Source: Lachnospiraceae bacterium | GTDB taxonomy: Bacteria > Bacillota > Clostridia > Lachnospirales > Lachnospiraceae | Assembly (NCBI GenBank): GCA_017470985.1 | Contig: JAFUXA010000008.1 | Coordinates: forward strand, 1-64,000 | DNA: 64,000 bases | Direction of reading: 5' to 3' | Shown: positions 1-7,100 of the stretch, in pieces | Layout of the letters: each line of letters starts with the position of its first letter | Numbering within the stretch: the stretch's first letter is position 1 | Translations under genes and position numbers: made by a program | The notes under the pieces: generated by a model | Databases searched by the model: none | Seen by the model: only the letters and a program-made list of their open reading frames with translations | What the model was told of the DNA's origin: nothing

Positions 1-681
1 CTTCTGCTCTAACTCTTCATAATTGCCATGTCCATCACCGTTAAACTGTGTAAATACATTGTTCCATACTTCCATGAAACGATCACATTCGCAGCCAACC
101 TTACAGTCAGGACTTCCACAACCATATTTCTCACCACGGTCATAATAAATCTCAGAACAAGGACCACAAGGGCCGGCACCATGCTCCCAGAAATTATCGC
201 ACTCACCTGTCTCAGGATCACGATAAAATCTTGTGATTCTATCAGCATCAATACCAATCTTCTTGTTCCAGATTTCAAAAGCCTCATCATCCTCACCATA
301 GATTGATGGGTATAATCTGTCTGGATCAAGTTCCAAAACCTTGGTCAAATATTCCCATGACCATGAAATAGCTTCCTCTTTAAAATAATCTCCAAAAGAG
401 AAATTTCCAAGCATTTCAAAAAATGTAAGATGACGAGCTGTCTTTCCTACATTTTCAATATCACCAGTACGTACACACTTCTGACATGTTGTAACTCTTG
501 TCTTTGGTGGTACCTCCTGTCCTGTGAAATATGGCTTAAGTGGAGCCATACCAGCATTAATAAGCAAGAGACTGTTGTCATTATGAGGAACCAATGAAAA
601 GCTCTTCATCGCCAAATGATCCTTGCTCTCAAAAAATTCTAGATAACTTCTTCGTAAATCATTTACGCCAAATGTCTTCAA
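1..681 (-). CDS. alaS: Alanyl-tRNA synthetase, N-terminal part (cut by window edge)
   Basis: Charges tRNA-Ala with alanine in the cytoplasm. Only the first 227 codons lie in the window; the gene runs past position 1. What is visible is the class II catalytic core: [12 protein letters not shown] near residue 42, then a [19 protein letters not shown] block and [15 protein letters not shown] chose the TTG at 681-679 as start because GGAGGAG lies about 8 nt upstream and the protein then begins [17 protein letters not shown], as in the family. An in-frame ATG at 699-697 is inside the upstream gene and its GGAGG would be coding, so it is less likely. The small upstream gene ends 1 nt before this start, so translation is probably coupled. 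Confidence 0.95.
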   Translation of the reverse strand, partial: MKTFGVNDLRRSYLEFFESKDHLAMKSFSLVPHNDNSLLLINAGMAPLKPYFTGQEVPPKTRVTTCQKCVRTGDIENVGKTARHLTFFEMLGNFSFGDYFKEEAISWSWEYLTKVLELDPDRLYPSIYGEDDEAFEIWNKKIGIDADRITRFYRDPETGECDNFWEHGAGPCGPCSEIYYDRGEKYGCGSPDCKVGCECDRFMEVWNNVFTQFNGDGHGNYEELEQK

Positions 682-682
682 C

Positions 683-817
683 TTAATTCTCTCCTCCATT
701 CTTGGCGTTCTTATTTTGACGCAGCTTTTTTCCAACGAAAAATCCAGCTACAGCAATTGCAACCATAATTACAAATAATAACAAATATGATAGAAATTCA
801 TTAAATACTACAACCAT
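683..817 (-). CDS. Small single-pass membrane protein upstream of alaS
   Basis: A 44-residue protein, too short for most gene callers. It starts [19 protein letters not shown], has one hydrophobic segment at about residues 8-30 ending GFFVGKK, and a basic, polar tail ([10 protein letters not shown]). AGGAGG lies 6-8 nt upstream of the ATG (a GTG directly before it is an alternative start). The last codons contain the GGAGGAG that serves alaS, and the stop is 1 nt from the alaS start. I recall similar short membrane proteins next to alaS in Lachnospiraceae, but know no function. The call rests on the ribosome site, the membrane segment and the tight spacing. Confidence 0.75.
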   Translation of the reverse strand: MVVVFNEFLSYLLLFVIMVAIAVAGFFVGKKLRQNKNAKNGGEN

Positions 818-840
818 CACTTTGCCTCCTTTTCTTTGCA

Positions 841-1596
841 TTACATTATATTATAGAAAATTATATTTTCACGGTCAATATCTATGACCTTATTTACTAC
901 ATTTACAAGCCTTGGATTTCTCTTTAACTTAGGAATCAGATCCCATTGCTGCCACATATGCATCGGGAAGACCAAATCCACATCAATATTTTCCAGAAAA
1001 TATTCCATTCCAAAAGCATATCCATCTTCCACTCTGCCATCTAATACTACAAATGCAATATCGATATGCTTGTTCTTCAGACGATTTATCTCTTTCTTGT
1101 ATGCCTTGCCAATGAGATTACCATAGAGTTCTCTGTCATCCCCAGCATTCCACCAGTTCAAGTCTCCAGCATGGAATATATTTAACCCATCAACATTTAC
1201 CAGAAAAGCAACTCCGGCATCAGTGGATCTCATTGTATCAATTTGTAAATCATCCACATGATAGGTATTTACATCTTTTACCCAGTGAATATTGGATTTT
1301 ATAGCAGGATCTATACCATTTCTCACAAGATAATTTCTCCCCAGGCGTATATCCTTGGATAAAATGAATGTTATATTCGGATGAATATCCTGTAGTTTCA
1401 GCACCTCAACCGAGAAATGGTCCTTATGAGAATGGCTGGCAAATACATATAATTTCTTGTCCGATGGTAATTCCGGTAATTTCCCGTGAAAGTTCATATT
1501 TTCCACAGCCTCACCCGGAAAATAATCAAATAGTAATAAATGATTATCTGTCTCAACCATAAATGAACTGTGATGAATAAATGTTACATTTAACAT
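841..1596 (-). CDS. MBL-fold metallo-hydrolase
   Basis: Predicted cytoplasmic metal-dependent hydrolase of the metallo-beta-lactamase fold (251 residues), closest in style to the UlaG/UPF0173-like group. The metal site motif is HSHKDH at residues 55-60. The second part of the site is suggested by IFHAGDLNWW and the end by FPMHMWQQWD. The N-terminus VTFIHHSSFMVET matches the usual first strand of the fold. AGAGG precedes the ATG. It starts 9 nt downstream of the amidohydrolase gene and is probably co-transcribed with it. Substrate unknown; a role in nucleoside or methylthio-compound metabolism is only suggested by its neighbours. Confidence 0.8.
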   Translation of the reverse strand: MLNVTFIHHSSFMVETDNHLLLFDYFPGEAVENMNFHGKLPELPSDKKLYVFASHSHKDHFSVEVLKLQDIHPNITFILSKDIRLGRNYLVRNGIDPAIKSNIHWVKDVNTYHVDDLQIDTMRSTDAGVAFLVNVDGLNIFHAGDLNWWNAGDDRELYGNLIGKAYKKEINRLKNKHIDIAFVVLDGRVEDGYAFGMEYFLENIDVDLVFPMHMWQQWDLIPKLKRNPRLVNVVNKVIDIDRENIIFYNIM

Positions 1597-1605
1597 ATTG
1601 TACCT

Positions 1606-2913
1606 CTACATCTGTCCGTCTATTCTGCGAATAATAGAATTAGCCTTCGCATATATTTCTTTTGGATCAAATCCTATATTATAGACACCTCTCTCATATA
1701 AGATTTTGCCATCAACCATTGTCATGGCAACATTTTGCTTGCTTCCACTGTATACAATATTTTTCAGAATATGATTCTCAGGCTGCATATTAGGCTGCTG
1801 TAAATCAATCATAATAATATCAGCCTTTTTACCAACTGCAAGTCGGTCGCAGTCCTCAATACCCATAGCTCTGGCGCCACCGGCTGTAGCTGCCAGAAGT
1901 ACATTCTCAGCATCCACAACTGCAGCATCATTTTCACGAAGCTTAGCAAGACCTGTCATAAGAAACATCTCTCTAAACATATCCAGGCAGTTATTACTTG
2001 CAGGGCCATCTGTACCTAAAGCCAATGGAATTCCTTCATCTAAATATCTCTTAATAGGGGCAATTCCACTTGCAAGCTTGGTATTTGAACCCGGATTGGT
2101 AACAGCATATAAGCCGCGCTTCTTGAATATCTCAAAGTCCTCATCAGACATATGAACCACATGGTAGCCACCGCCACCATATTCATACATTCCAAGTGAA
2201 TCAGTGAGCGCTGTTGGAGTCATACCCCATCTGTCTATGCACTCTTTCACTTCCAGAGCTGTCTCAGAATTATGAGTATATACCGGAGATTTATATTTCT
2301 GAGCAAGGCCAGCAATCCCCTCCATCAGTTCCTTGGAAGTAGTATACTCAGCATGGAATCCTATTATATAGGAAACGAGATCATCCATCTCTGTAGTTCT
2401 CAGGTAATCCTCTTCCACTCTCTCCAAGGATTCGCTGAAGTTATTCAAACCAGATGTAAATACTGATCTAAATCCCACATCAACTGCCGCCTTGGCATTC
2501 ATTCCCTGATAGAAATACATATCGAAGTTGGATGTAATACCACTTGTGAGATATTCCATCACTCCCAAGATGTATAACCAGTAGGATTCCTCCTCTTGAA
2601 GCTTAGCCTCCCTAGGAAAAATAGACTCATTTAACCAGCGCTGCAATGGCAGATCATCAGCATAGCTTCTCAAGAATGTCATTGGTGTATGAGTATGAGC
2701 GTTCTTGAAACCTGGCATAAGCAGATTGCCGTAGCAATCCTTCTCAATGTCCCAGACAATTATCTCATCACCTGTGCAGACATTAGACACATCGCTTCCG
2801 TCGCCTAAATAGATGATTTCGTTGCCCTTAACCCAGAGCTCTCCAGCGATTATGTCAAATTTATCATTTTCATCAAGCGTCAATATTTTCGCATTGTAAA
2901 ATCTTGTATTCAT
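1606..2913 (-). CDS. mtaD: Amidohydrolase, MTA/SAH deaminase type
   Basis: Zn-dependent deaminase of the amidohydrolase superfamily (435 residues), most like 5-methylthioadenosine/S-adenosylhomocysteine deaminases and the related SsnA/TrzN group. Visible motifs in order: the metal site HTHTP after MPGFKNA, GFHAEYT, THNSE, VVHMSDED, and the C-terminal metal aspartate in LGTDGPASNN. The C-terminal KKADIIMIDLQQPNMQP is the usual closing beta-sandwich. It is followed by the MBL hydrolase and lies downstream of purine nucleoside phosphorylase, separated by a palindromic repeat. Deamination to the inosine analogue followed by phosphorolysis would fit that pairing (inference). The gene symbol is tentative since specificity in this superfamily is hard to read from sequence. 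Confidence 0.85.
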   Translation of the reverse strand: MNTRFYNAKILTLDENDKFDIIAGELWVKGNEIIYLGDGSDVSNVCTGDEIIVWDIEKDCYGNLLMPGFKNAHTHTPMTFLRSYADDLPLQRWLNESIFPREAKLQEEESYWLYILGVMEYLTSGITSNFDMYFYQGMNAKAAVDVGFRSVFTSGLNNFSESLERVEEDYLRTTEMDDLVSYIIGFHAEYTTSKELMEGIAGLAQKYKSPVYTHNSETALEVKECIDRWGMTPTALTDSLGMYEYGGGGYHVVHMSDEDFEIFKKRGLYAVTNPGSNTKLASGIAPIKRYLDEGIPLALGTDGPASNNCLDMFREMFLMTGLAKLRENDAAVVDAENVLLAATAGGARAMGIEDCDRLAVGKKADIIMIDLQQPNMQPENHILKNIVYSGSKQNVAMTMVDGKILYERGVYNIGFDPKEIYAKANSIIRRIDGQM

Positions 2914-2960
2914 AGTTTCTCCTACATTTATTTAATCGATATAGTCCACGCTCTTGTCAA

Positions 2961-3104
2961 CCACTCGAAGGATACATATGACTTTTCAAGGAACATTATG
3001 AGCCCCGGCACTTAATGAGCAAGCCTATGCGCAGCGAATTTAGTACCGCTGGTGCGAATACGTAGCGGAAGCGTTCCTGAAAAGTTATATGTGTCCGAGA
3101 GTGG
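2961..3104. repeat. Long palindromic repeat, copy 1
   Basis: A 144-bp element in the punA-mtaD gap. The outer arms (2961-2994 and 3073-3104) form an imperfect inverted repeat of about 32 bp, for example ACTTTTCAAGGAAC against GTTCCTGAAAAGT. The core between them has GCACTTAATGAGC, GCGAATTTAGTACCGCTG and GGAAGCGTTC, and these blocks recur in the same order in the element at 52586-52721 on the other strand. Arm sequences differ between copies while pairing is kept, which suggests that structure matters. There is no T-run, so it is not a classic terminator. Confidence 0.8.
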
Positions 3105-3114
3105 ATATAACATA

Positions 3115-3948
3115 TTAAACCTCAGCATCGATAGCTTTGATTGCCTCCTTAACGAGTGCAGTGAATTTGGCTGAAACTGACTTACCAGCCTCGATAACCT
3201 CTTCCTCTGTAAGAGGATGTGGTGAAATACCAGCTGCAAGATTGGATACACATGTAATTCCCACAATCTTCATTCCCATGTGATTTGCAGCAATTGCCTC
3301 ACATGCAGTAGACATTCCAGCTGCATCTGCTCCAAGAGTTCTAGCCATATTAATTTCCTGTGGTGTCTCATAATTTGGTCCAGGGAATTGAATATATACT
3401 CCCTCTTTCAAATCAATATTCAACTTAGCAGCTGACTTCTTTACAATAAATTGCAAATCTTCATCATATACATGAGACATATCAGGAAATCTATTTCCCA
3501 ATTCAGATATATTAGTTCCTCGAAGTGGTGATGGAACAAATGTAGCAATCTGACCTGTAATAAGCATCAAATCTCCCGCTTTAAATCCCTGCTTGATACC
3601 TCCGGCAGCATTTGTCAAAAACATAACCTCTGCTCCCATAAGTTTCATCAGACGAATAGGCAATACAACATCGGTCATATCATAGCCCTCGTAATAATGG
3701 ATGCGTCCCTGCATTGCAACAACCGGCACACCTTCCACATATCCAAACACAAATCTGCCTACATGTCCAGGTGCAGTAGAAACCGGGAATCCTTCTATAT
3801 CCTTGTAGTCAAGTGTCTGTACAATTTCCATCTCAGATGCGAAATCTCCCAGACCTGATCCCAATACCAAAGCAACTTTTGGTTGAAAATCAATTCTCTT
3901 CTTTACGCTTTCATAACACCCCATTAATTTATCGTATACCGGATTCAT
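3115..3948 (-). CDS. punA: Purine nucleoside phosphorylase, trimeric type
   Basis: Cleaves inosine and guanosine with phosphate to base and ribose-1-phosphate (purine salvage, cytoplasm). The 277-residue length and motifs fit the trimeric PNP family (PunA/PupG) rather than hexameric DeoD: phosphate-binding LVLGSGLG at about 27-34, MQGRIHYYEGY, LTNAAGGI, PGPNYETPQE and the substrate loop AAGMSTACEAI. GGGAGG lies upstream of the ATG. The gap of 76 bp to the HTH gene is short and AT-rich; I did not find a convincing promoter in it. Confidence 0.93.
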   Translation of the reverse strand: MNPVYDKLMGCYESVKKRIDFQPKVALVLGSGLGDFASEMEIVQTLDYKDIEGFPVSTAPGHVGRFVFGYVEGVPVVAMQGRIHYYEGYDMTDVVLPIRLMKLMGAEVMFLTNAAGGIKQGFKAGDLMLITGQIATFVPSPLRGTNISELGNRFPDMSHVYDEDLQFIVKKSAAKLNIDLKEGVYIQFPGPNYETPQEINMARTLGADAAGMSTACEAIAANHMGMKIVGITCVSNLAAGISPHPLTEEEVIEAGKSVSAKFTALVKEAIKAIDAEV

Positions 3949-4024
3949 TTTTATACCTCCCTGTTATTCAAAAACTTACTAGCTATAGTATAACATTTAT
4001 CAAGCATGGTTAGTTACTAATTCT

Positions 4025-4243
4025 TCAGGAATCTCCTTCAATTAGTTCATCACTTTTTATCGACGCATTTTTCTCAAGCTGCATAATATATGCCATCATC
4101 CTAATCAAATATTCCGGTGGGGCACTTATCCCCTGTTCCCACTGCTGAAGAGTTCTCACCGGAATTCCAAATTTTGCAGAGAATTTACTTTGCGATAATC
4201 CCGTGCTCTTTCTCAATTCCTTTATCTTATCTGAAATATCCAT
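4025..4243 (-). CDS. Small XRE-type helix-turn-helix protein
   Basis: A 72-residue protein that is almost entirely one HTH domain: KIKELRKSTGLSQSKFSAKF then the recognition helix around VRTLQQWEQG. This looks like the small HTH proteins found in Lachnospiraceae accessory regions and resembles HigA-type antitoxins or MqsA-like C-termini. GGAGGTGATGAT directly precedes the ATG. It sits 22 nt downstream of the toxN remnant and in the same direction, so it could be transcribed from the ToxI promoter region by readthrough. Whether it belongs to the type III locus or is independent cannot be told from the sequence. Confidence 0.8.
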   Translation of the reverse strand: MDISDKIKELRKSTGLSQSKFSAKFGIPVRTLQQWEQGISAPPEYLIRMMAYIMQLEKNASIKSDELIEGDS

Positions 4244-4265
4244 ATCATCACCTCCGTCTTCCTAT

Positions 4266-4812
4266 TTATACTTTATTTAGAAGTTTATCAAGCAGTGTTT
4301 CGAGTTTGTCAAACTTAGAACTTCTTTTTACAAGATTACGATTTTTATCAGGATGATTAACAACCATATCATAAACTTTATTTGCACGATTTTCGATTAT
4401 GTCAACATGTTTTCTACACCACTTAATTTGCTTTTGCATGAGTTGCTTTGCAGCTTTGTCAGCTGGCTTATCATCATCTCTAATCACCAGATCTACTTTT
4501 TATATATCGTGCTTCAATCGGAACCATATTATTGATATTGAGAATTCCGATTAGCTTAAATTGACCATTTTCATCTCTTCGCTCTTCATCAAATACTTTG
4601 ATAAAATCCACTTGGCTCTTCTTATTCTTGAATTTATCCTTGGGCGATGTAAATGGTATACAATACTTCCGATTATTCATAAGAACCACCACCCCTACAA
4701 ACGGCCGGCTTTGCTTTCCTCGTTGAGGAGAAATAGACATCACATTATCATCTGCATTTGACAAATCTCTTATATATTTCAAATCAATATAATATAAATC
4801 CAACTTTTTCAT
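4266..4812 (-). pseudogene. toxN: Type III toxin endoribonuclease ToxN/AbiQ, split by a frameshift
   Basis: ToxN enzymes are endoribonucleases held inactive by ToxI RNA pseudoknots and act in phage defence. The 5' part (ATG 4812, GGGGGA just upstream) encodes LYYIDLKYIRDLS, RPFVGVVVLMNNRKYCIPFTSPKDKF (in pieces RPFVGVVVLM and YCIPFTSPKDK) and NINNMVPIEARYIK, the typical family order. It stops at 4480. The next frame (4266-4487) carries the expected C-terminal helices: KPADKAAKQLMQKQIKW and IIENRANKVYDMV. The break falls at a run of five A (minus-strand ATATAAAAAGTAG). Removing one A joins ARYIK to VDLVIRDDDK without a stop, giving about 180 residues, a normal ToxN size. So this is either a recent one-base inactivation, slippage-regulated expression, or a sequence error. 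Confidence 0.85.
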
Positions 4813-4823
4813 AATAATCCCCC

Positions 4824-4856
4824 AAAACAAAAGGCTACATCAGAAGATGCAGCCTT
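4824..4856 (-). terminator. Intrinsic terminator between toxI and toxN
   Basis: On the minus strand AAGGCTGCATC-TTCTG-ATGTAGCCTT forms an 11-bp stem (one wobble or mismatch) followed by TTGTTTT. It lies between the repeat array and the toxN start codon, the position typical for type III systems, where it keeps toxin mRNA low relative to ToxI RNA. Confidence 0.85.
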
Positions 4857-4874
4857 AAATATTCCTTCTTTGCC

Positions 4875-4986
4875 GGTAGGGTTCCCGTCTCTTATCGTTC
4901 CCATTTATTTTATATGGTAGGGTTCCCATCTGATAAAGTTCCCACTTATTTTATATGGTAGGGCTCCCATCTGATAAAGTTCCCAT
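4875..4986 (-). ncRNA. toxI: ToxI-like antitoxin RNA, tandem 41-nt repeats
   Basis: Three head-to-tail repeats start at 4875, 4916 and 4957, an exact 41-bp period; the third is cut after about 30 bp. Each holds GGTAGGG(T/C)TCCC followed by GTTCCCA on the plus strand, so the RNA would carry repeated TGGGAAC and GGGA(A/G)CCCTACC segments able to pair as pseudoknots. Repeats, terminator and a ToxN-like gene in this order are the hallmark of type III toxin-antitoxin loci. Repeat boundaries of the mature RNAs cannot be fixed from sequence alone, since they are set by ToxN cleavage. Confidence 0.85.
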
Positions 4987-5119
4987 TTTGCTTGGCAAGG
5001 AAACCAATCACATCGTTTAGATGTAATTAGATGATATACTGCACGACATAAAAAGTCAAGATATACACCTATTGATCTTCAAATATTTACATTTTACCAA
5101 AATATCTTTTGCAAATGCA

Positions 5120-5164
5120 CTCTATACTTTATTAAAGTATAGAGCTTACTATATACTTTGTCAA
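5120..5164 (-). promoter_or_regulatory. ToxI promoter with a 25-bp palindrome over the -10
   Basis: Minus-strand -35 TTGACA (5159-5164), 17-bp spacer, -10 TATACT (5136-5141). A palindrome with 12-bp perfect arms, CTCTATACTTTA and TAAAGTATAGAG around one base, covers 5120-5144, that is the -10 and start site. It is a good candidate operator. The transcript would run through about 130 nt of leader before the ToxI repeats. Confidence 0.8.
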
Positions 5165-5195
5165 CGTACAATTAATCATTTTTCATTTTAGAAAT

Positions 5196-5242
5196 AAAAA
5201 AGTCCTGAATAGAGTTAAAAATTCATTCACTCTATTCAAGAC
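5196..5242 (-). terminator. Terminator downstream of the AAA+ ATPase gene
   Basis: On the minus strand GTCTTGAATAGAGT and ACTCTATTCAGGAC (5202-5215 and 5229-5242) pair over 14 bp, with the loop GAATGAATTTTTA, followed by TTTTTTAT. It is close to identical in stem and loop to the hairpin at 6421-6467 on the other side of the gene. Confidence 0.9.
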
Positions 5243-5253
5243 GCAAAATTCTA

Positions 5254-6297
5254 TCAATAATCAGTATATGAACGAATCACATAATCCTCAAAAAGAGGAA
5301 GTGTAATCCGTAAATATCCATATTCACTGCCATCCAACAACATTTTCTTTATCATGCGATCTCGATACGGTGTATATTGATTATTGTTTACTCCCATTAT
5401 TTCCTTTATCTCTTTTACTTTCCCTGTCTTAGATTTCGCTACAGCATATAACAAATTACGATCTCCCCGTGAAAGTTCTGACCATATCTTTTCATATACA
5501 TACTCTTCCAAATACTGTCTATATTCTGAAACAGCTTTGCGATAGTCATTTTCATGGCGAAAAGTAAAATATCCTAATACCTGAAAAGCGAATGAATATC
5601 CTTTCGTGAGCTTTGCCATCTCTTCCGCATCATCTCCAGATATTGATAAGTTAGACATATAGTTTTCAACCATAGCCCCTTTATTTAACGCACGCATTCG
5701 AATTTCAGGAGCACGATATAAAAATGTAAGGTTTTTCTCATTACGTAAATCATTAATATTTTCATATAATCCAGTCATCAGTAAATATATTGGATAATCT
5801 TCTCTTAATAAAATCTGAAAAACACTTACAAATTCCTTCATATAATCATTAGAGACAACTTCATCAATACAAATTAATAACTTTTTATTATGTTTTTTTA
5901 AAACCTTTAACGCCTCGCTAATTAATACTCGCGGACTGGTAACTTCTGTTTTGCCATTAAACTGAAATCCGAATCCGGCAACCGTAACGCCCAATCCTTG
6001 TTTAAACAATTTTGTAAATCGATTCTCTTGTGTCAAAGATTCTGCCATAGATGTCAGTAAATCTTGACTTGTACTTAATTCCAAGACCTCCCAGCCATCA
6101 TGCTCTTTTAACTTGTTTGCAACTTCAGTCATAAATACAGTTTTTCCACAACCTCGTACACCTGTAATCATATATATCTGCTGCGTTGCAGGTTCGTTTA
6201 AGAAAGCATCCATTACTTCCTGCGTTTCAACAGGTCTAGGAATGCTTTGAATAGGCTGTTTACCAAAAACAAGTGTATATGGATTATTCTTTGCCAT
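5254..6297 (-). CDS. AAA+ ATPase with C-terminal winged-helix region
   Basis: An orphan ATP-binding protein of about 347 residues from the start used here (ATG 6297, MAKNNPYTLVFGKQP, with GAGGAGG 6 nt upstream; a longer frame to 6357 exists but lacks a ribosome site). Walker A is TGVRGCGKTVF, Walker B is LLICIDEVV, and an arginine-finger region may lie at LYRAPEIRMRAL. The last ~80 residues (LLYAVAKSKTGKVKEIKEI onwards) look like a winged helix, as in archaeal-type STAND/AAA ATPases. Substrate unknown. It stands alone between two repeated terminators and behind an array of phased 10-bp repeats, so it is probably autoregulated and part of a mobile or defence-type cassette. Its AT-rich codon use matches the neighbouring accessory genes more than punA. 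Confidence 0.85.
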   Translation of the reverse strand: MAKNNPYTLVFGKQPIQSIPRPVETQEVMDAFLNEPATQQIYMITGVRGCGKTVFMTEVANKLKEHDGWEVLELSTSQDLLTSMAESLTQENRFTKLFKQGLGVTVAGFGFQFNGKTEVTSPRVLISEALKVLKKHNKKLLICIDEVVSNDYMKEFVSVFQILLREDYPIYLLMTGLYENINDLRNEKNLTFLYRAPEIRMRALNKGAMVENYMSNLSISGDDAEEMAKLTKGYSFAFQVLGYFTFRHENDYRKAVSEYRQYLEEYVYEKIWSELSRGDRNLLYAVAKSKTGKVKEIKEIMGVNNNQYTPYRDRMIKKMLLDGSEYGYLRITLPLFEDYVIRSYTDY

Positions 6298-6330
6298 TTC
6301 TAACCTCCTCACATCACAAATTAATTTTCT

Positions 6331-6406
6331 TTTATCACTTTTATTTCTTTTTATCACTTTTTATCACTTTTGTAAAGTTTTATCACTTTTTATTACTTTT
6401 TATCAC
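6331..6406. repeat. Phased direct repeats (iteron-like) upstream of the ATPase gene
   Basis: On the plus strand TTTATCAC-like units end at 6338, 6347 (variant TTATTTC), 6357, 6367, 6386, 6396 (variant TTATTAC) and 6406. The step is 9-10 bp, with one gap of 19 bp that equals two steps and contains TGTAAAG. On the coding strand this reads as repeated GTGATAAAAA. One unit per helical turn places all sites on the same face of the DNA. It ends about 35 bp before the ATPase start codon. Confidence 0.8.
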
Positions 6407-6420
6407 TTTACAAATGAAAA

Positions 6421-6467
6421 CAAAAAGTCCGAAATAGAGTTGAAAATTCATTCACTCTATTCCGGAC
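6421..6467 (-). terminator. Second copy of the ATPase-flanking terminator hairpin
   Basis: On the minus strand GTCCGGAATAGAGT and ACTCTATTTCGGAC pair (6454-6467 with 6427-6440) around GAATGAATTTTCA, followed by TTTTTG. Loop and inner stem match the hairpin at 5196-5242; differences in the outer stem keep pairing. Here it would end transcription coming from the EPS operon and the IS remnant. Confidence 0.85.
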
Positions 6468-6479
6468 GCACTCGGGACT

Positions 6480-6826
6480 TAACCTTTTAGAAAACGATCA
6501 TTGCGCGAATGAGGGCGGATCTGATTGTACCAGACATATGCATATTCGCTGATTTCATAATCCAAGTCCTCGACGGTATCATACCAGTGTTGGCATACCG
6601 CTTCCCCTTAAGAATATTGTAGTAATGTTCCATAGGCGCCTTGTCATAGGGAGTACTCGCACGGCTCATGCTTTACGTGATACTCCATAAGGAACAAAAG
6701 CGAGTGAATTCTAAAAAGGCAATTGCCCCCCCTGATCTGAATGAAGAATCAGGTTTGTGGAATCGTGATTTTGGAAAGATGAATGTTCTTTCTTTTCCAA
6801 AAACCTTCATAAATCGATATGCCTCT
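6480..6826 (-). pseudogene. IS3-family transposase (OrfB) remnant
   Basis: Decayed C-terminal part of a DDE transposase, spread over several frames on the minus strand. Recognisable pieces in order are LILHSDQGG (second catalytic Asp), SMSRASTPYDKAPMEHYYN (catalytic Glu in PMEHYY) and, after a frameshift near 6600, EYAYVWYNQIRPHS, the usual OrfB ending. No intact frame, no upstream OrfA and no clear terminal inverted repeats are visible. It abuts the broken rfbB, so an insertion followed by deletion probably removed the end of the rhamnose operon. Confidence 0.75.
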
Positions 6827-7099
6827 AATACTCCTGTCTACATGGCTCTCCGCTGCGAAGTTGATCACAGCATCCGGTTTCTCATCCTCGAAGAGAGCGA
6901 ATACACCATCTCGGTCGCATATGTCCAGCTTGCAGAATCGGAAATTATGATTGTCCATGACGGGGGTGAGTGTGGAAAGATTGCTGGCATAGGTTAGCTT
7001 ATCGATGCACATAACCCGGTCATCGGGATACTCAGCCAAATAATAGTGTATGAAATTTCCGCCGATAAACCCGGCTCCACCTGTTACAAATAATGTCAT
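6749..7099 (-). pseudogene. rfbB: dTDP-glucose 4,6-dehydratase RfbB, truncated after ~91 residues
   Basis: The intact enzyme (~340 residues) makes dTDP-4-keto-6-deoxyglucose for rhamnose. Here only the N-terminal NAD-binding part remains: MTLFVTGGAGFIGGNFIHYY, then CIDKLTYASNL and INFAAESHVDRSI at residues 79-91. From about 6827 the frame leaves homology (RGISIYEGFWKRKN) and runs into the IS3 remnant, stopping at 6749. The catalytic YxxxK part is gone, so it cannot be active. The start (ATG 7099) lies 1 nt after the rfbA stop. Confidence 0.9.
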
Positions 7100-7100
7100 G

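Noticed and set aside
4875-4986. Tandem 41-bp repeats that could be taken for a short CRISPR array
   Set aside because: Units are directly adjacent with no spacers, are imperfect and lie upstream of a terminator and toxN, which fits ToxI RNA. No cas genes are present.
6668-6997. Open frame of about 109 codons on the plus strand
   Set aside because: It is the antisense of the rfbB fragment and IS remnant, has no ribosome site and no recognisable domain.
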